A stretch of DNA of 64,000 nt. Origin: JAHEAO01 sp942492375 (GTDB taxonomy: Bacteria > Pseudomonadota > Alphaproteobacteria > Rhodobacterales > Rhodobacteraceae). Position 1 is the stretch's first letter. Every line of letters starts with the position of its first letter. Positions 44,137-52,980 of this stretch are shown here, piece by piece. The DNA is taken from NCBI GenBank assembly GCA_942492375.1, contig CALOEL010000015.1:1-64000 (forward strand), read 5' to 3'. The notes under the pieces were generated by a model. That model saw only the letters and a list, made by a program, of their open reading frames with translations, did no database searches and was not told the origin of the DNA. The position numbers and the translations under genes are program-made.

Positions 44137-45399
44137 TCAGAGCGTCCGCCAGCCGATATCCGACCGGCAGAACCCGTCCGGCCAGTCGATCTTCCCGACG
44201 AGCCCATAGGCCCGGTCACGCGCCTCTCTCAAGGTCCCTCCGCGCGCCGTGACGCTTAATACCCGCCCGCCGTCGGCCAGAACTCTTCCGGCATCCTCGC
44301 GGGTGCCGGCATGGAAGACCATGTGCGACGAATCCTCCGGCAAGCCGTCGAGGCCACTGATGACCGTCCCCTTCCGGTAGCGTCCCGGATAGCCTTTCGC
44401 GGCCAGCACGACGGTCAGCGCATGGTCAGCGGCCCAGTTGACGCGGGCCTCGGCCAAGCGCCCCTCGGCGCAGGCCAGCATCAGGTCCAGAGCCTGCGCC
44501 CCCAGTCGCATCATCAGCACCTGGCATTCCGGGTCGCCGAACCGCGCGTTGTATTCCACGAGCCGCGCCTTGCCGTCCTCAACCATCAATCCCGCATAGA
44601 GCACGCCCTGATAGGGCCTGCCCCTTTCGGCCATCACCCGCATCGTCGGCTCGATGATCTCGCGCAGCGCCGCGGCGGCAATCGCATCTGTCAGCACCGG
44701 GGCCGGTGAATAGGCGCCCATCCCACCGGTATTCGGCCCCTCATCGCCGTCATGGACCCGCTTGTGATCCTGCGCCGTGCCGATCGGCAGCACCGTCTCG
44801 CCATCGCAGAGCACGAAGAACGAGGCCTCCTCGCCCGCCATGAACTCTTCGATCACCACTTCGGCGCCGGCCGCGCCGAACTCGCCGCCGAACATGTCAT
44901 CGACCGCAGCCAGGGCGGTCTCCTCGTCCATCGCCACGATCACGCCCTTGCCGGCAGCCAGCCCGTCGGCCTTGACGACGATCGGCGCGCCCTGATCCCG
45001 GATGTAGTCCTTCGCCGGCTCCGCCATAGTGAACCGCGCCCAGGCGGCGGTCGGAGCCCCCGCCGCGTCGCAGATCTGCTTGGTAAACGCCTTCGAGGCT
45101 TCCAGCCGCGACGCCGCCTCGCTCGGCCCGAAGGTCAGGATGCCAGCCTCTCGTAGGCGGTCGGCAACGCCTGCCGCCAGCGGGGCCTCGGGCCCGATAA
45201 TCACGAAATCGACCGCATTCTCCTCGGCGAAGGTCACGACCATCCCGCCATCGCAGATATCGAAATCCGCGCATTCCGCGATCTCGGCGATCCCGGCATT
45301 GCCCGGCGCCACGATCAGCCGGTCGCATTTCGGGTTCTGTTTCACCGCCCAGGCCAGGCTGTGCTCGCGCCCGCCACCGCCGAGTATCAGGATGTTCAT
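44137..45399 (-). CDS. purD: Phosphoribosylamine-glycine ligase
   Basis: 420 residues from the ATG at 45399 (MNILILGGGGREHSLAWAVK). ATP-grasp enzyme: IIGPEAPLAAGVADRL, GAPIVVKADGLAAGKGVIVAMDEE, EEFMAGEEASFFVLCDG, HDGDEGPNTGGMGAYSPAP and YNARFGDPECQVLMMRL. Second step of purine synthesis. The upstream frame extension to 45618 crosses the divergent xseA gene and is not coding. Confidence 0.97.
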   Translation of the reverse strand: MNILILGGGGREHSLAWAVKQNPKCDRLIVAPGNAGIAEIAECADFDICDGGMVVTFAEENAVDFVIIGPEAPLAAGVADRLREAGILTFGPSEAASRLEASKAFTKQICDAAGAPTAAWARFTMAEPAKDYIRDQGAPIVVKADGLAAGKGVIVAMDEETALAAVDDMFGGEFGAAGAEVVIEEFMAGEEASFFVLCDGETVLPIGTAQDHKRVHDGDEGPNTGGMGAYSPAPVLTDAIAAAALREIIEPTMRVMAERGRPYQGVLYAGLMVEDGKARLVEYNARFGDPECQVLMMRLGAQALDLMLACAEGRLAEARVNWAADHALTVVLAAKGYPGRYRKGTVISGLDGLPEDSSHMVFHAGTREDAGRVLADGGRVLSVTARGGTLREARDRAYGLVGKIDWPDGFCRSDIGWRTL

Positions 45400-45467
45400 C
45401 GTTGCCCCCGCTTGGCCTCGCCTGCGCGGCGTTCTAAGGTCGGACGGAACGATGCACAAGGCAGCCC

Positions 45468-46949
45468 ATGTCCGACCTTCTGGAAGATCCCGCACCCGGC
45501 CCGAACGCCCATGAATACACCGTCTCGGAAATCTCCGGCGCGGTGAAGCGGGTGATCGAGGGCGAATTCGGCCAGGTCCGCGTGCGCGGAGAGATCGGAC
45601 GCGTCGCGCGCCCGGCATCGGGACATCTCTATTTCGATCTCAAGGATGACCGCGCGGTCATCGCCGCGATCAGCTGGAAGGGGCAAGCGGCCCGCCTCGC
45701 CGTCCGCCCCGAGGAAGGCATGGAAGTCATCGCCACCGGTCGGATGACCACCTTTCCCGGCCAATCGAAGTACCAGCTGATCGTCGACAATATCGAACCC
45801 GCAGGCGCCGGGGCGCTGATGGCGATGCTCGAGGCCCGCAAGAAGGCGCTGGCCGCCGAGGGTCTCTTCGCGCCCGAGCGCAAAAAGAAACTGCCGTTTC
45901 TGCCAGAGGTGATCGGCGTGGTCACCTCGCCCTCGGGCGCGGTGATCCGCGACATCCTGCACCGGCTGCGCGACCGCTTCCCGCGCCGGGTGCTGATCTG
46001 GCCCGTGGCGGTGCAGGGCCAGGCCTGCGCCCCCGAGGTCGCCCGCGCCATCGACGGCTTCAATGCGCTGCCGCCCGGCGGTGCGATTCCGCGCCCCGAC
46101 CTTCTGATCGTCGCCCGCGGCGGCGGCTCGGTCGAGGACCTCTGGGGCTTCAACGAGGAAATCGTCGCCCGCGCCGCCGCCGCGTCCGAAATCCCGCTGA
46201 TCTCGGCCGTGGGCCACGAAACCGACACGACGCTAATCGACTTCGTGGCCGATATCCGTGCCCCGACGCCGACGGCGGCCGCGGAACTCGCCGTGCCGGT
46301 GCGCCTCGATCTGCTGGCCTGGACGGCGGAACAGGATGCGCGCCTGTCGCGTGCCGCGCGGCAGGGCCTGACCCAGCGCGGCCAGCGGCTGCGTGATCTT
46401 GCCCGCGCGATGCCTAAGCCCCAGACGCTGGTCGAAAATGCCCGCCAGCGGCTCGACCGTGCCGCCGACCGGCTGCCCACAGCGCTCCGCGCCGTCACCC
46501 AGCGTCAGCGGCTCCACCTGTCCGACCTCTCCGGCTCGCTGCGCCCGGCCGGCCTTCGCAGTCTCGTCCTCCAGTGCCGCCGGCAACTCGCCGACCGCGC
46601 CGGTCGCCTGCAGCCCGATCTGCTGCGTCGGGACATCGCTCTGGAACGCCGCGACCTCGTGGCCGTCTCCGACCGCTTCGGCCGCGCCGCCAAAGGCCAG
46701 ATCGAGCGCTGGACCCGGCGCCTCGACGCACTCGAACGGATGCGCCAGACGCTTGGCTATACCGAAACGCTGAAACGTGGTTATGCCGTGGTGCGCGGCG
46801 ATGGCGCGGTCGTCACCAATTCGGTCGCCGCCGCCGCCGCCACGGCGCTGGAAATCGAATTCGCGGATGGCCGCCTGCCGGTCGGCTCGGGCCGTGCAAA
46901 AGCCCGGGCCAAGCCCGAGGACCCGACGGAACAGGGCCGGCTTCTCTGA
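45468..46949 (+). CDS. xseA: Exodeoxyribonuclease VII large subunit
   Basis: 493 residues. OB-fold N-terminus (EYTVSEISGAVKRVIEGEFGQVRVRGEIGR), catalytic core (VTSPSGAVIRDILHRLRDRFP, DLLIVARGGGSVEDLWGFNEE, PLISAVGHETDTTLIDFVADIRAPTPTAAAELAVP), then a long Arg-rich coiled coil. Together with XseB it degrades single-stranded DNA. Divergent from purD. A 3'-end element follows. Confidence 0.96.
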   Translation: MSDLLEDPAPGPNAHEYTVSEISGAVKRVIEGEFGQVRVRGEIGRVARPASGHLYFDLKDDRAVIAAISWKGQAARLAVRPEEGMEVIATGRMTTFPGQSKYQLIVDNIEPAGAGALMAMLEARKKALAAEGLFAPERKKKLPFLPEVIGVVTSPSGAVIRDILHRLRDRFPRRVLIWPVAVQGQACAPEVARAIDGFNALPPGGAIPRPDLLIVARGGGSVEDLWGFNEEIVARAAAASEIPLISAVGHETDTTLIDFVADIRAPTPTAAAELAVPVRLDLLAWTAEQDARLSRAARQGLTQRGQRLRDLARAMPKPQTLVENARQRLDRAADRLPTALRAVTQRQRLHLSDLSGSLRPAGLRSLVLQCRRQLADRAGRLQPDLLRRDIALERRDLVAVSDRFGRAAKGQIERWTRRLDALERMRQTLGYTETLKRGYAVVRGDGAVVTNSVAAAAATALEIEFADGRLPVGSGRAKARAKPEDPTEQGRLL

Positions 46950-46954
46950 CCATC

Positions 46955-47021
46955 ATTTGTCCACAAATATCCTCGGGGTGAAGCCCGGATGACAATCCGG
47001 GCGAGGGGGCCGATGGCCCCC
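46955..47021 (+). repeat. 3'-end element copy F with two hairpins
   Basis: Six bases after the xseA stop: ATTTGTCCACAAATATCCTC, GGGGTGAA, then GCCCGGAT-GACA-ATCCGGGC (46983-47002) and GGGGGCC-GAT-GGCCCCC (47005-47021). Hairpin 1 and hairpin 2 match those of copy E in sequence and order. Confidence 0.75.
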
Positions 47022-47029
47022 TGTCGCGG

Positions 47030-47431
47030 CTACGCTCCGACTTCGGGACCGAGACAGAGCAGCGGTTTCGCATTCGGCCGTGTCTCGTACAGCTCACGGC
47101 CCTCCGGATCGCCGGCGAACCTGGCGCGCAGGCCCGTCTCGCCGCGGTAGAAGTTCCAGCATTGCGGGCCGTTGATCCCTTCCTCGTAAATGAAACAGAT
47201 CAACCCCGGTTCGGGCTCGTACCACTCTCCGTCCTGGCAATCGTCGCCGTCGAAAGCCCAGATGACCTTTCGGTCGGCCTTGTAACGTTCGGTTCCATAG
47301 GCATAGCCGCTTTCGAAATAGGTAAGCGTCTTGCCCATGGTGTAAGCGTCGAATTCCGCCCCCGACATCGGGGTTTCGGCGATGGCGGGCTGTACGGCCA
47401 GCGCGAGCGCAAGAAGGGTCTGCCGCATCAT
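47030..47431 (-). CDS. Exported protein of unknown function
   Basis: 133 residues from ATGATG at 47431. Signal peptide MMRQTLLALALAVQPAIA, cleaved before ETPM. The mature part has SGAEFDAYTMGKTLTYF, WAFDGDDCQDGEWYEPEPGL and ICFIYEEGINGPQCWNFYRG; the three cysteines may form a disulfide. Small periplasmic proteins with this GxYxP...C..Y..C.W pattern recur in Rhodobacteraceae but I know no function. Its end abuts copy F of the 3'-end element. Confidence 0.78.
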   Translation of the reverse strand: MMRQTLLALALAVQPAIAETPMSGAEFDAYTMGKTLTYFESGYAYGTERYKADRKVIWAFDGDDCQDGEWYEPEPGLICFIYEEGINGPQCWNFYRGETGLRARFAGDPEGRELYETRPNAKPLLCLGPEVGA

Positions 47432-47489
47432 GTGGACAATTTGCCAGATGCGCGGCGTTTCGGCCAGTCCTACGGGGCGTTTTCCGGCC

Positions 47490-48530
47490 TTATTCCGCCG
47501 CAAGACGGCGCAGGCCCTGCTCTTCGACCAGCGGATCCATCATCTTGCGCCAGCGTCGCGGCGCCAGTGCGATGATGCCCATCACCGGCAGGCTGCGCGG
47601 CAGCGTCGGCACGCCTTTGTCGAGCGCCAGCGCCGGATAGGGCCGCGTCGGATGGGCGTGGTGGTCGGAATGGCGCGGCGCATTCAGCATCAGCCGCCCG
47701 GTGAACCAGTGCGGGGCGTTCCAGCTATGGCCCGGTCCCACCGGCTCCCGCCGGCCATTCGGCAGCTTGCGGCGCCGCAGGCCATAATGCTGCACGTAAT
47801 CCGAAAGCAGAAGCTGCGCCGTGGCATAGAGCGCCAGCGAGAGATAGCCGGCAATCCCCGCCCAGCCACCGATCAAGAACGCTGCAAGGCAGAATCCCAG
47901 ACCTCCGGCGAAATAGGTGGCATACGGGTGCTCATACCAGGCCTGATCTTTGGGGTTGACGATTTCCGCGCGAAAACCGCGGGTGTACGACCCCCACCAG
48001 GCGCGTGGCAGGAAGCGGTAGTAGCTTTCGCCCGCCGGCGCGGAATTGGGGTCGGCATCGGTGCCGACATGGCGGTGATGCACCTTCGGATGGGCCGAGG
48101 CATGGTGTCCGAAGAGATGGCTGATGAAGACCCAGGTTCCAAGCCGGCGCAGCAGCGGCTTTGACCGGTGGATCAGTTCATGCGCGTTCGAGTTCGAGAC
48201 CTGCCCGAAGAAGAGGCCGAAGGCGAAGAACGCCAGCGCCCTTTCCCACCACGCCAGGCCCGTCACGCTGGCGAGCGCCCCGACGGCCAGCGCCAGCAGC
48301 ACGAAATGCAGGACCGCCAGCGTCACCGACAGCCAGTCGGCGGCGGGAAACTCCACCCCGGCATCGACGGGGGCGGGCACGATACGGATGATCCGGTCCA
48401 GCGAGAACGCGAGTGCAGTCAGGTAGACGAAGGCCGCGCCGATCCACCAGCCGCCCGCGATGCCACCGACAAGTAGCAGCGGTACGGGCAGCAGCGTGAC
48501 CAGTGCAAAGCCAAGAATTGCAAGGCGCAT
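47490..48530 (-). CDS. alkB: AlkB-type alkane 1-monooxygenase
   Basis: 346 residues, inner-membrane, with several helices. The di-iron histidine boxes are present: NSNAHELIHRSKP, SHLFGHHASAHPKVHHRHVGT and NAPRHSDHHAHPTRPYP. It hydroxylates medium or long alkanes, or related fatty chains, at the terminal carbon, using rubredoxin or ferredoxin electrons. It is shorter than classical AlkB (~400), and no rubredoxin gene is nearby, so the physiological substrate is uncertain. Confidence 0.9.
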   Translation of the reverse strand: MRLAILGFALVTLLPVPLLLVGGIAGGWWIGAAFVYLTALAFSLDRIIRIVPAPVDAGVEFPAADWLSVTLAVLHFVLLALAVGALASVTGLAWWERALAFFAFGLFFGQVSNSNAHELIHRSKPLLRRLGTWVFISHLFGHHASAHPKVHHRHVGTDADPNSAPAGESYYRFLPRAWWGSYTRGFRAEIVNPKDQAWYEHPYATYFAGGLGFCLAAFLIGGWAGIAGYLSLALYATAQLLLSDYVQHYGLRRRKLPNGRREPVGPGHSWNAPHWFTGRLMLNAPRHSDHHAHPTRPYPALALDKGVPTLPRSLPVMGIIALAPRRWRKMMDPLVEEQGLRRLAAE

Positions 48531-48644
48531 GTGTCGTCCTTTCGCCGTGCCGAGATTTACGCGCGCTTCGGCCCGAAGGCAATCAGGGGTCTTGCCCTTT
48601 CCATGCCCGCGAAGACCGATTAAGTCAGCGGCAACGGAGGCCGC

Positions 48645-49979
48645 ATGTCGTTTTTCAAGAAGCTCAAGGACCGTATGTTCAATTCCTCGAAGAAGATCGA
48701 GGAAGGACTCGACGCGATCGTCGAGCAGGGCGGCGTCGAGGAGGAGCTTGTCGGATCCGAGGCCGATTCGCCGCTTGCCGCCGATCCGGACCCGAAGCAG
48801 CCTTCACCCGAACCCGAACCCGAACCCGAACCCGAACCCGAGCCAGAGCCGCAGCGACCGCCGCGCGAGGTTCCCGCGCCCGCTGCGCCGCCAGAGATGC
48901 CCGACCGCGCGCCTCCCGAGGCGCCGCTGCAAAGCCCGATCGAGGTTCCACTCGAAACGCCGGCGGAGGTCCCGCCATCCGCGCCGGCCGAGATCCCGGA
49001 TCGGACGCCGCAGGAAATCCCGACGCGCAAGCCGCAAGCAAGCGCCGATGCCGAGGCTGTCGTCGCCGAAAGCCCGTCGGACCCGCGCAAGCCGGGCCTT
49101 TTCGGGCGGCTACTTGGCCGTGGCGACAAGACGACTGTGCTGCGCCGCGAGCTGGACGACGACATGCTCGAAAGCCTCGAGGAGCTTCTGATCGCCACCG
49201 ACATGGGCGTTGACACCGCGCTGCGCGTCACTGCCAATCTGGCCGAGGGTCGCATCGGCAAGAAGCTATCGGCCGCCGAGATCAAGCGTCTTCTGGCGCA
49301 GGAGATCGCGCGGATCATGGAGCCGGTTGCGAAACCGATGCCGATCTATGCGAAAAAGCCCCAGGTGGTGCTGGTCGTGGGCGTCAACGGGTCGGGCAAG
49401 ACGACCACGATCGGCAAGCTTGCCAGCCAGTTCAAGGCGGCCGGCAAGAAGGTCGTGATCGCGGCCGGCGACACGTTCCGCGCCGCGGCGGTCGAACAGT
49501 TGCAAGTCTGGGGCGAGCGTGCCGGGGTTCCGGTGCTGACTGCGCCCGAAGGGTCGGACCCCGCCAGCCTTGCCTTCGACGCGATGACCCGGGCGCAGCA
49601 GGATGGCGCCGATCTGCTGATGATCGACACCGCCGGCCGGTTGCAAAACCGTGCCGACCTGATGGAGGAGCTGTCGAAGATCGTCCGGGTGATCCGCAAG
49701 AAGGACGAGACCGCGCCGCACAACACGCTTCTGGTGCTCGATGCAACCACCGGTCAAAACGCGCTCAATCAGGTCGACGTATTCCAGAAGCTCTCGGACG
49801 TTTCGGGCCTGGTTATGACGAAGCTTGACGGAACCGCCAAGGGCGGTGTGCTGGTCGCGCTGGCCGACCGGTTCGGTCTGCCGATCCACGCGATCGGCGT
49901 GGGCGAGCAGATCGACGATCTGCAGCCTTTCGATCCGGAGGATTTTGCCAGAGCCCTGACCGGCGCCGCGGAGAGCTGA
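48645..49979 (+). CDS. ftsY: Signal recognition particle receptor FtsY
   Basis: 444 residues. An acidic, Pro/Glu-rich N-terminal A domain (about 1-150) leads to the N domain (LRRELDDDMLESLEELLIATDMG) and the GTPase G domain with VLVVGVNGSGKTTTIGKLA (~246), ADLLMIDTAGRLQNRADLM and VMTKLDGTAKGG. It receives ribosome-SRP complexes at the inner membrane. Convergent with the MgtC gene, five bases apart. Confidence 0.96.
   Translation: MSFFKKLKDRMFNSSKKIEEGLDAIVEQGGVEEELVGSEADSPLAADPDPKQPSPEPEPEPEPEPEPEPQRPPREVPAPAAPPEMPDRAPPEAPLQSPIEVPLETPAEVPPSAPAEIPDRTPQEIPTRKPQASADAEAVVAESPSDPRKPGLFGRLLGRGDKTTVLRRELDDDMLESLEELLIATDMGVDTALRVTANLAEGRIGKKLSAAEIKRLLAQEIARIMEPVAKPMPIYAKKPQVVLVVGVNGSGKTTTIGKLASQFKAAGKKVVIAAGDTFRAAAVEQLQVWGERAGVPVLTAPEGSDPASLAFDAMTRAQQDGADLLMIDTAGRLQNRADLMEELSKIVRVIRKKDETAPHNTLLVLDATTGQNALNQVDVFQKLSDVSGLVMTKLDGTAKGGVLVALADRFGLPIHAIGVGEQIDDLQPFDPEDFARALTGAAES
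48807..48842 (+). repeat. Six tandem hexamers coding Glu-Pro repeats in FtsY
   Basis: CCCGAA is repeated five times, followed by CCCGAG, within the acidic domain of ftsY. The unit keeps frame, so copy-number change would only alter linker length. Likely slippage-prone. Confidence 0.9.
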
Positions 49980-49984
49980 GTGGC

Positions 49985-50512
49985 TCAGTCGACCTTCTCG
50001 GCGTGGCTCTTGTCTGCTTTTCCTTGCTTGCTGCCGATCATCGAAGACAGCCCCGACAGCAGCCACAGGACCGCCAGCGCCAGCCCGGTCGCCATGCCCG
50101 CCAGCCAGAGGTTGCCGACACCGCAGGTCAGCCCGACCGCGCCGGCCATCCACATCCCTGCACCGGTGGTCAACCCGCGCACCCGCGCGCCCTGGGTGAT
50201 GATCGTGCCGGCGGCCAGAAACGCCACCCCAGCAGTCACCGCCTCGATCAGGCGCAGCGGGTCGGTGCGCAGCGTTTCTTCGTCGGCGCCGGGCACAGGA
50301 ACGCCCATCAGGTCGAACGAGATCAGGGTGAAAAGGCAGGAAGCCATCGCGATGAGAATATGGGTGCGCAGACCGGCCGCATGGTCGTGGACCTCTCTTT
50401 CCAGTCCGATTAGCCCGCCCAGAAAGCACGCCATGCCCAAGCGGAGGAGGGCTAGCTGCCAGGTTATGACAGAGAATGGCTGGATGAAATCCGACTGGAA
50501 TATTTCTGGCAT
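49985..50512 (-). CDS. MgtC/SapB-family membrane protein
   Basis: 175 residues with four or five hydrophobic segments. Family motif: LLRLGMACFLGGLIGLEREVHDHAAGLRTHILIAMASCLF, then GVAFLAAGTIITQGARVRGLTTGAGMWMAGAVGLTCG. In pathogens MgtC aids growth at low magnesium and affects the F-ATPase; in free-living bacteria its role is less clear. Stand-alone gene; the C-terminal soluble domain of some members is absent. Confidence 0.9.
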   Translation of the reverse strand: MPEIFQSDFIQPFSVITWQLALLRLGMACFLGGLIGLEREVHDHAAGLRTHILIAMASCLFTLISFDLMGVPVPGADEETLRTDPLRLIEAVTAGVAFLAAGTIITQGARVRGLTTGAGMWMAGAVGLTCGVGNLWLAGMATGLALAVLWLLSGLSSMIGSKQGKADKSHAEKVD

Positions 50513-50572
50513 GGTTGACCGTCACCGTTTCCCGAAAGTTCCAACGCCCCGGGGCGGCTTTGGTTCCGGCGG

Positions 50573-51475
50573 ATGAGCGAATGGCTGGTTTCGATTGCCG
50601 GCACGCCCGAAGGCGCGAGGCTGGCCACGATCCTTGCGCTTGTGTCGGCGGTCGCCCATGCCGCGTTCGGCGCCCTGCAGAAGGGACGCCACGACCCCTG
50701 GCTCACGCGCGGGTCGATCGACCTCTGGCTTGCGATCCTGTCGCTGCCTATGGCGCTGTTCCTGGTGCCCTGGCCGAACGGGCAGACGTTCGCGATCCTC
50801 GCAGGCGCACTTGTCATCCACTTCGGCTACAAGCTGTCGATGGCGCTGGCCTATGAAAAGGCAGCTTTTACCGTGGTCTACCCGGTGGTTCGCGGCACTG
50901 GTCCGTTGGTAACCGTGGCCGCCGCCGCGGTGTTCTTCCACGAACATTTCACCGTCGTTCAATGGCTTGGCGTGGGGCTGCTCTCGGGCGGTATCCTGCT
51001 GCTGGCGTTGCGCAATCTCAGCGAGGAAACGATCGACCCGCGGTCGCTGAGGATCGGGCTGGGCTGGGCGCTGATGGGCGGGTTGCTGGTGGCGCTTTAC
51101 ACGACCTACGACGCCTTCGGCATCCGGTCCTCGGCCGATCCGTTCACGTTCCTTGCCTGGTTCTTCTTCATCACCGCGCTCGACTTCCCGATCCTTGCCG
51201 GGCGGCGCTACCGGCAGATGAGCCATCCGCCCGCGCCGGGGCCGTTGCTGCTCAGGGGTTTCGCCGGGGCTTTGATTGCCTATATCAGTTTCGGCGGGGT
51301 GATGCTGGCCACCCGGCTCGACAAGGTCGGAGAGGCGGCGGTGCTGCGTGAGACCTCGACGGTCTTTGCCGCGGTGATCGGCTGGGTGGTGCTGAAGGAG
51401 CGGGTTGGGCCGCGCAGGCTTTTCCTTATGGCATTGATCGCGGCGGGCGCTGTGGTAGTGGAGATGGGCGGATAG
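50573..51475 (+). CDS. EamA/DMT-family transporter
   Basis: 300 residues, ten hydrophobic segments arranged as two EamA repeats (ILALVSAVAHAAFGALQKGRH and ALMGGLLVALYTTYDAFG). The second repeat ends in ETSTVFAAVIGWVVLKERVGPRRLFLMALIAAGAVVVEM, the usual terminal helix pair. Substrate unknown. The septation-protein gene starts 2 bases after its stop, so they share a transcript. Confidence 0.9.
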   Translation: MSEWLVSIAGTPEGARLATILALVSAVAHAAFGALQKGRHDPWLTRGSIDLWLAILSLPMALFLVPWPNGQTFAILAGALVIHFGYKLSMALAYEKAAFTVVYPVVRGTGPLVTVAAAAVFFHEHFTVVQWLGVGLLSGGILLLALRNLSEETIDPRSLRIGLGWALMGGLLVALYTTYDAFGIRSSADPFTFLAWFFFITALDFPILAGRRYRQMSHPPAPGPLLLRGFAGALIAYISFGGVMLATRLDKVGEAAVLRETSTVFAAVIGWVVLKERVGPRRLFLMALIAAGAVVVEMGG

Positions 51476-51477
51476 GA

Positions 51478-52104
51478 ATGAAGGCAAAGATGACCGAGAA
51501 GAAGATCAACCCCACCCTGAAACTCGCCCTGGAACTCGGGCCGATCCTGCTGTTCTTCATCCTCTATTTCCGCCTGCGTGACGGCACGTTCGCCATCGCC
51601 GGCACCGAGTATTCCGGCTTCATCGTGGTCACCGCCGTCTTCGTTCCGCTGATCGCTCTGACGACCTTCATCCTTTACCGCCTGACCGGAAAGCTTGCGA
51701 GAATGCAGGTTGCGACCGTGCTCCTTGTGATCGTGTTCGGCGGCTTGACGGTCTGGTTCAACGACGAGCGCTTCTTCAAGATGAAGCCGACGATGATCTA
51801 CCTGCTGTTCGGCGGCACACTCGCCATCGGGTTGCTGCGGGGACAGTCCTACCTGCAATTCATGATGGAAGAGGTAATGCCCCTGCAACGGGAAGGCTGG
51901 ATGATCCTGACCCGACGGATCACAGCATTCTTCTTCGCGCTGGCAGTGCTGAACGAAGTGATCTGGCGGACGATGTCGACCGAGGCCTGGGTGACGTTCA
52001 AGACGTTCGGCCTGACGGCCGCCGTGTTCGTGTTCTTCATGACCCAGGGGCGGCTTCTGACCGATTATGCGGTCGACAAGGACGACGAGCAGGCCTCGTC
52101 CTGA
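51478..52104 (+). CDS. Septation protein A (IspZ/YciB family)
   Basis: 208 residues, five to six membrane helices. Family pattern: LKLALELGPILLFFILYFRL at the start, LTVWFNDERFFKMKPTMIYLLFGGTLAIG, and ALAVLNEVIWRTMSTEAWVTFKTFGL near the end. YciB links cell-wall synthesis and division proteins in the inner membrane. It is cotranscribed with the EamA carrier, probably without functional coupling. Confidence 0.93.
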   Translation: MKAKMTEKKINPTLKLALELGPILLFFILYFRLRDGTFAIAGTEYSGFIVVTAVFVPLIALTTFILYRLTGKLARMQVATVLLVIVFGGLTVWFNDERFFKMKPTMIYLLFGGTLAIGLLRGQSYLQFMMEEVMPLQREGWMILTRRITAFFFALAVLNEVIWRTMSTEAWVTFKTFGLTAAVFVFFMTQGRLLTDYAVDKDDEQASS

Positions 52105-52135
52105 CATTCGGCAATTCCCGCGACGCCGGAAGCGT

Positions 52136-52158
52136 ATGATTTTTCTGCGAAAAATCAT
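52136..52158. repeat. Perfect AT-rich hairpin ATGATTTTTC-TGC-GAAAAATCAT
   Basis: Ten-base perfect arms around TGC, in the gap between convergent ispZ-like and GST genes. It directly abuts 3'-end element copy C. Lacks a T-tract outside the stem, so it is not a classical terminator in either direction, although an AT-rich stem of this type might still pause RNA polymerase. Confidence 0.75.
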
Positions 52159-52190
52159 GCCTCCGGCGGGGATATTTGCAAGACAATGAA
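52159..52190 (-). repeat. 3'-end element copy C
   Basis: Minus strand after the GST stop: TTCATTGTCTTGCAAATATC, then CCCGCCGGAGGC, followed by the AT-rich hairpin. Apart from one extra A, this is nearly identical to copy B at 62838-62876, the best-conserved pair. Confidence 0.8.
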
Positions 52191-52198
52191 ACCTGCGG

Positions 52199-52906
52199 TC
52201 ACCCTTTTTGTCGAAACAGGACGTCTTGCGCCTTGCGGTCGTCCTGAAGGTTGGAACGCTGTTCCGAAGCGACGTCGCGCCCCTTTCTGACCGCTGGTCG
52301 GTTGCCGACCGTGTCCAGCCAGCGGGCCATGTTCGGCTTGTCGTCCAGGCTCTGTTCCTGGCCTTCCCAAAGGGAGGCCCAGGACCAGATCGCCATATCG
52401 GCGATCGAGAAGAAGTCGCCGGCGACGAATTCGTTGTCCTTCAATTGTGTATCGAGCACGCGGTAGAGGCGCGCGGTTTCGTTCCGGTAGCGTTCCTTGG
52501 CATAGGGCAGGTCGTTCGGCGGGTCCATCGAGGGTGCATATTTGAGAAAGTGATGCGCCTGGCCCGCCATCGGCCCCAACCCGCCGATCTGCCACATCAA
52601 CCACTGGTCGACGCGGATCCGGTCGCGCTCGGTCGGGCCGGTGAACTTGCCGGACTTGCGGGCGAGATACTGCAATATGGCGCCCGATTCGAAGATCGAG
52701 ATCGGCTTGCCGTCCGGACCCTCGGGGTCGACGATCGCCGGCATCCGGTTGTTGGGCGAGATCTTCAGGAATTCCGGCTTGAACTGGTCGCCGGCGCCGA
52801 TGTTCACGAGGTGGATCTTGTACGGCAACTCCATTTCTTCCAGCGCGATGGTGATCTTCCAGCCGTTCGGTGTGGGCCAGTAATGCAGGTCAATCGGTGC
52901 AGTCAT
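52199..52906 (-). CDS. Glutathione S-transferase-family disulfide oxidoreductase (YfcG/YghU-like)
   Basis: 235 residues from the ATG at 52906 (MTAPIDLHYWPTPNGWK), with CAGGAG nine bases upstream. The thioredoxin-fold half has WPTPNGWKITIALEE, PNNRMPAIVDPEGPDG and SIFESGAILQYLA; the helical half has WLMWQIGGLGPMAGQ and FFSIADMAIWSWA. The N-terminal NG pattern and lack of a catalytic Cys match the Nu-class GSTs that act as glutathione-dependent disulfide reductases. Confidence 0.9.
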   Translation of the reverse strand: MTAPIDLHYWPTPNGWKITIALEEMELPYKIHLVNIGAGDQFKPEFLKISPNNRMPAIVDPEGPDGKPISIFESGAILQYLARKSGKFTGPTERDRIRVDQWLMWQIGGLGPMAGQAHHFLKYAPSMDPPNDLPYAKERYRNETARLYRVLDTQLKDNEFVAGDFFSIADMAIWSWASLWEGQEQSLDDKPNMARWLDTVGNRPAVRKGRDVASEQRSNLQDDRKAQDVLFRQKG

Positions 52907-52980
52907 GTAACTCTCCTGTTTGCAGGCCAACATGCGGCATTTGTCGGTAAGGGCAAGCGGTACATGGCGATGGCCGAAGG

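Noticed and set aside
48459..49213. Plus-strand frames of 236-243 codons over the start of ftsY
   Set aside because: They are other frames of the Glu-Pro repeat region and the FtsY N domain, very Arg/Ser-rich, with no domain.
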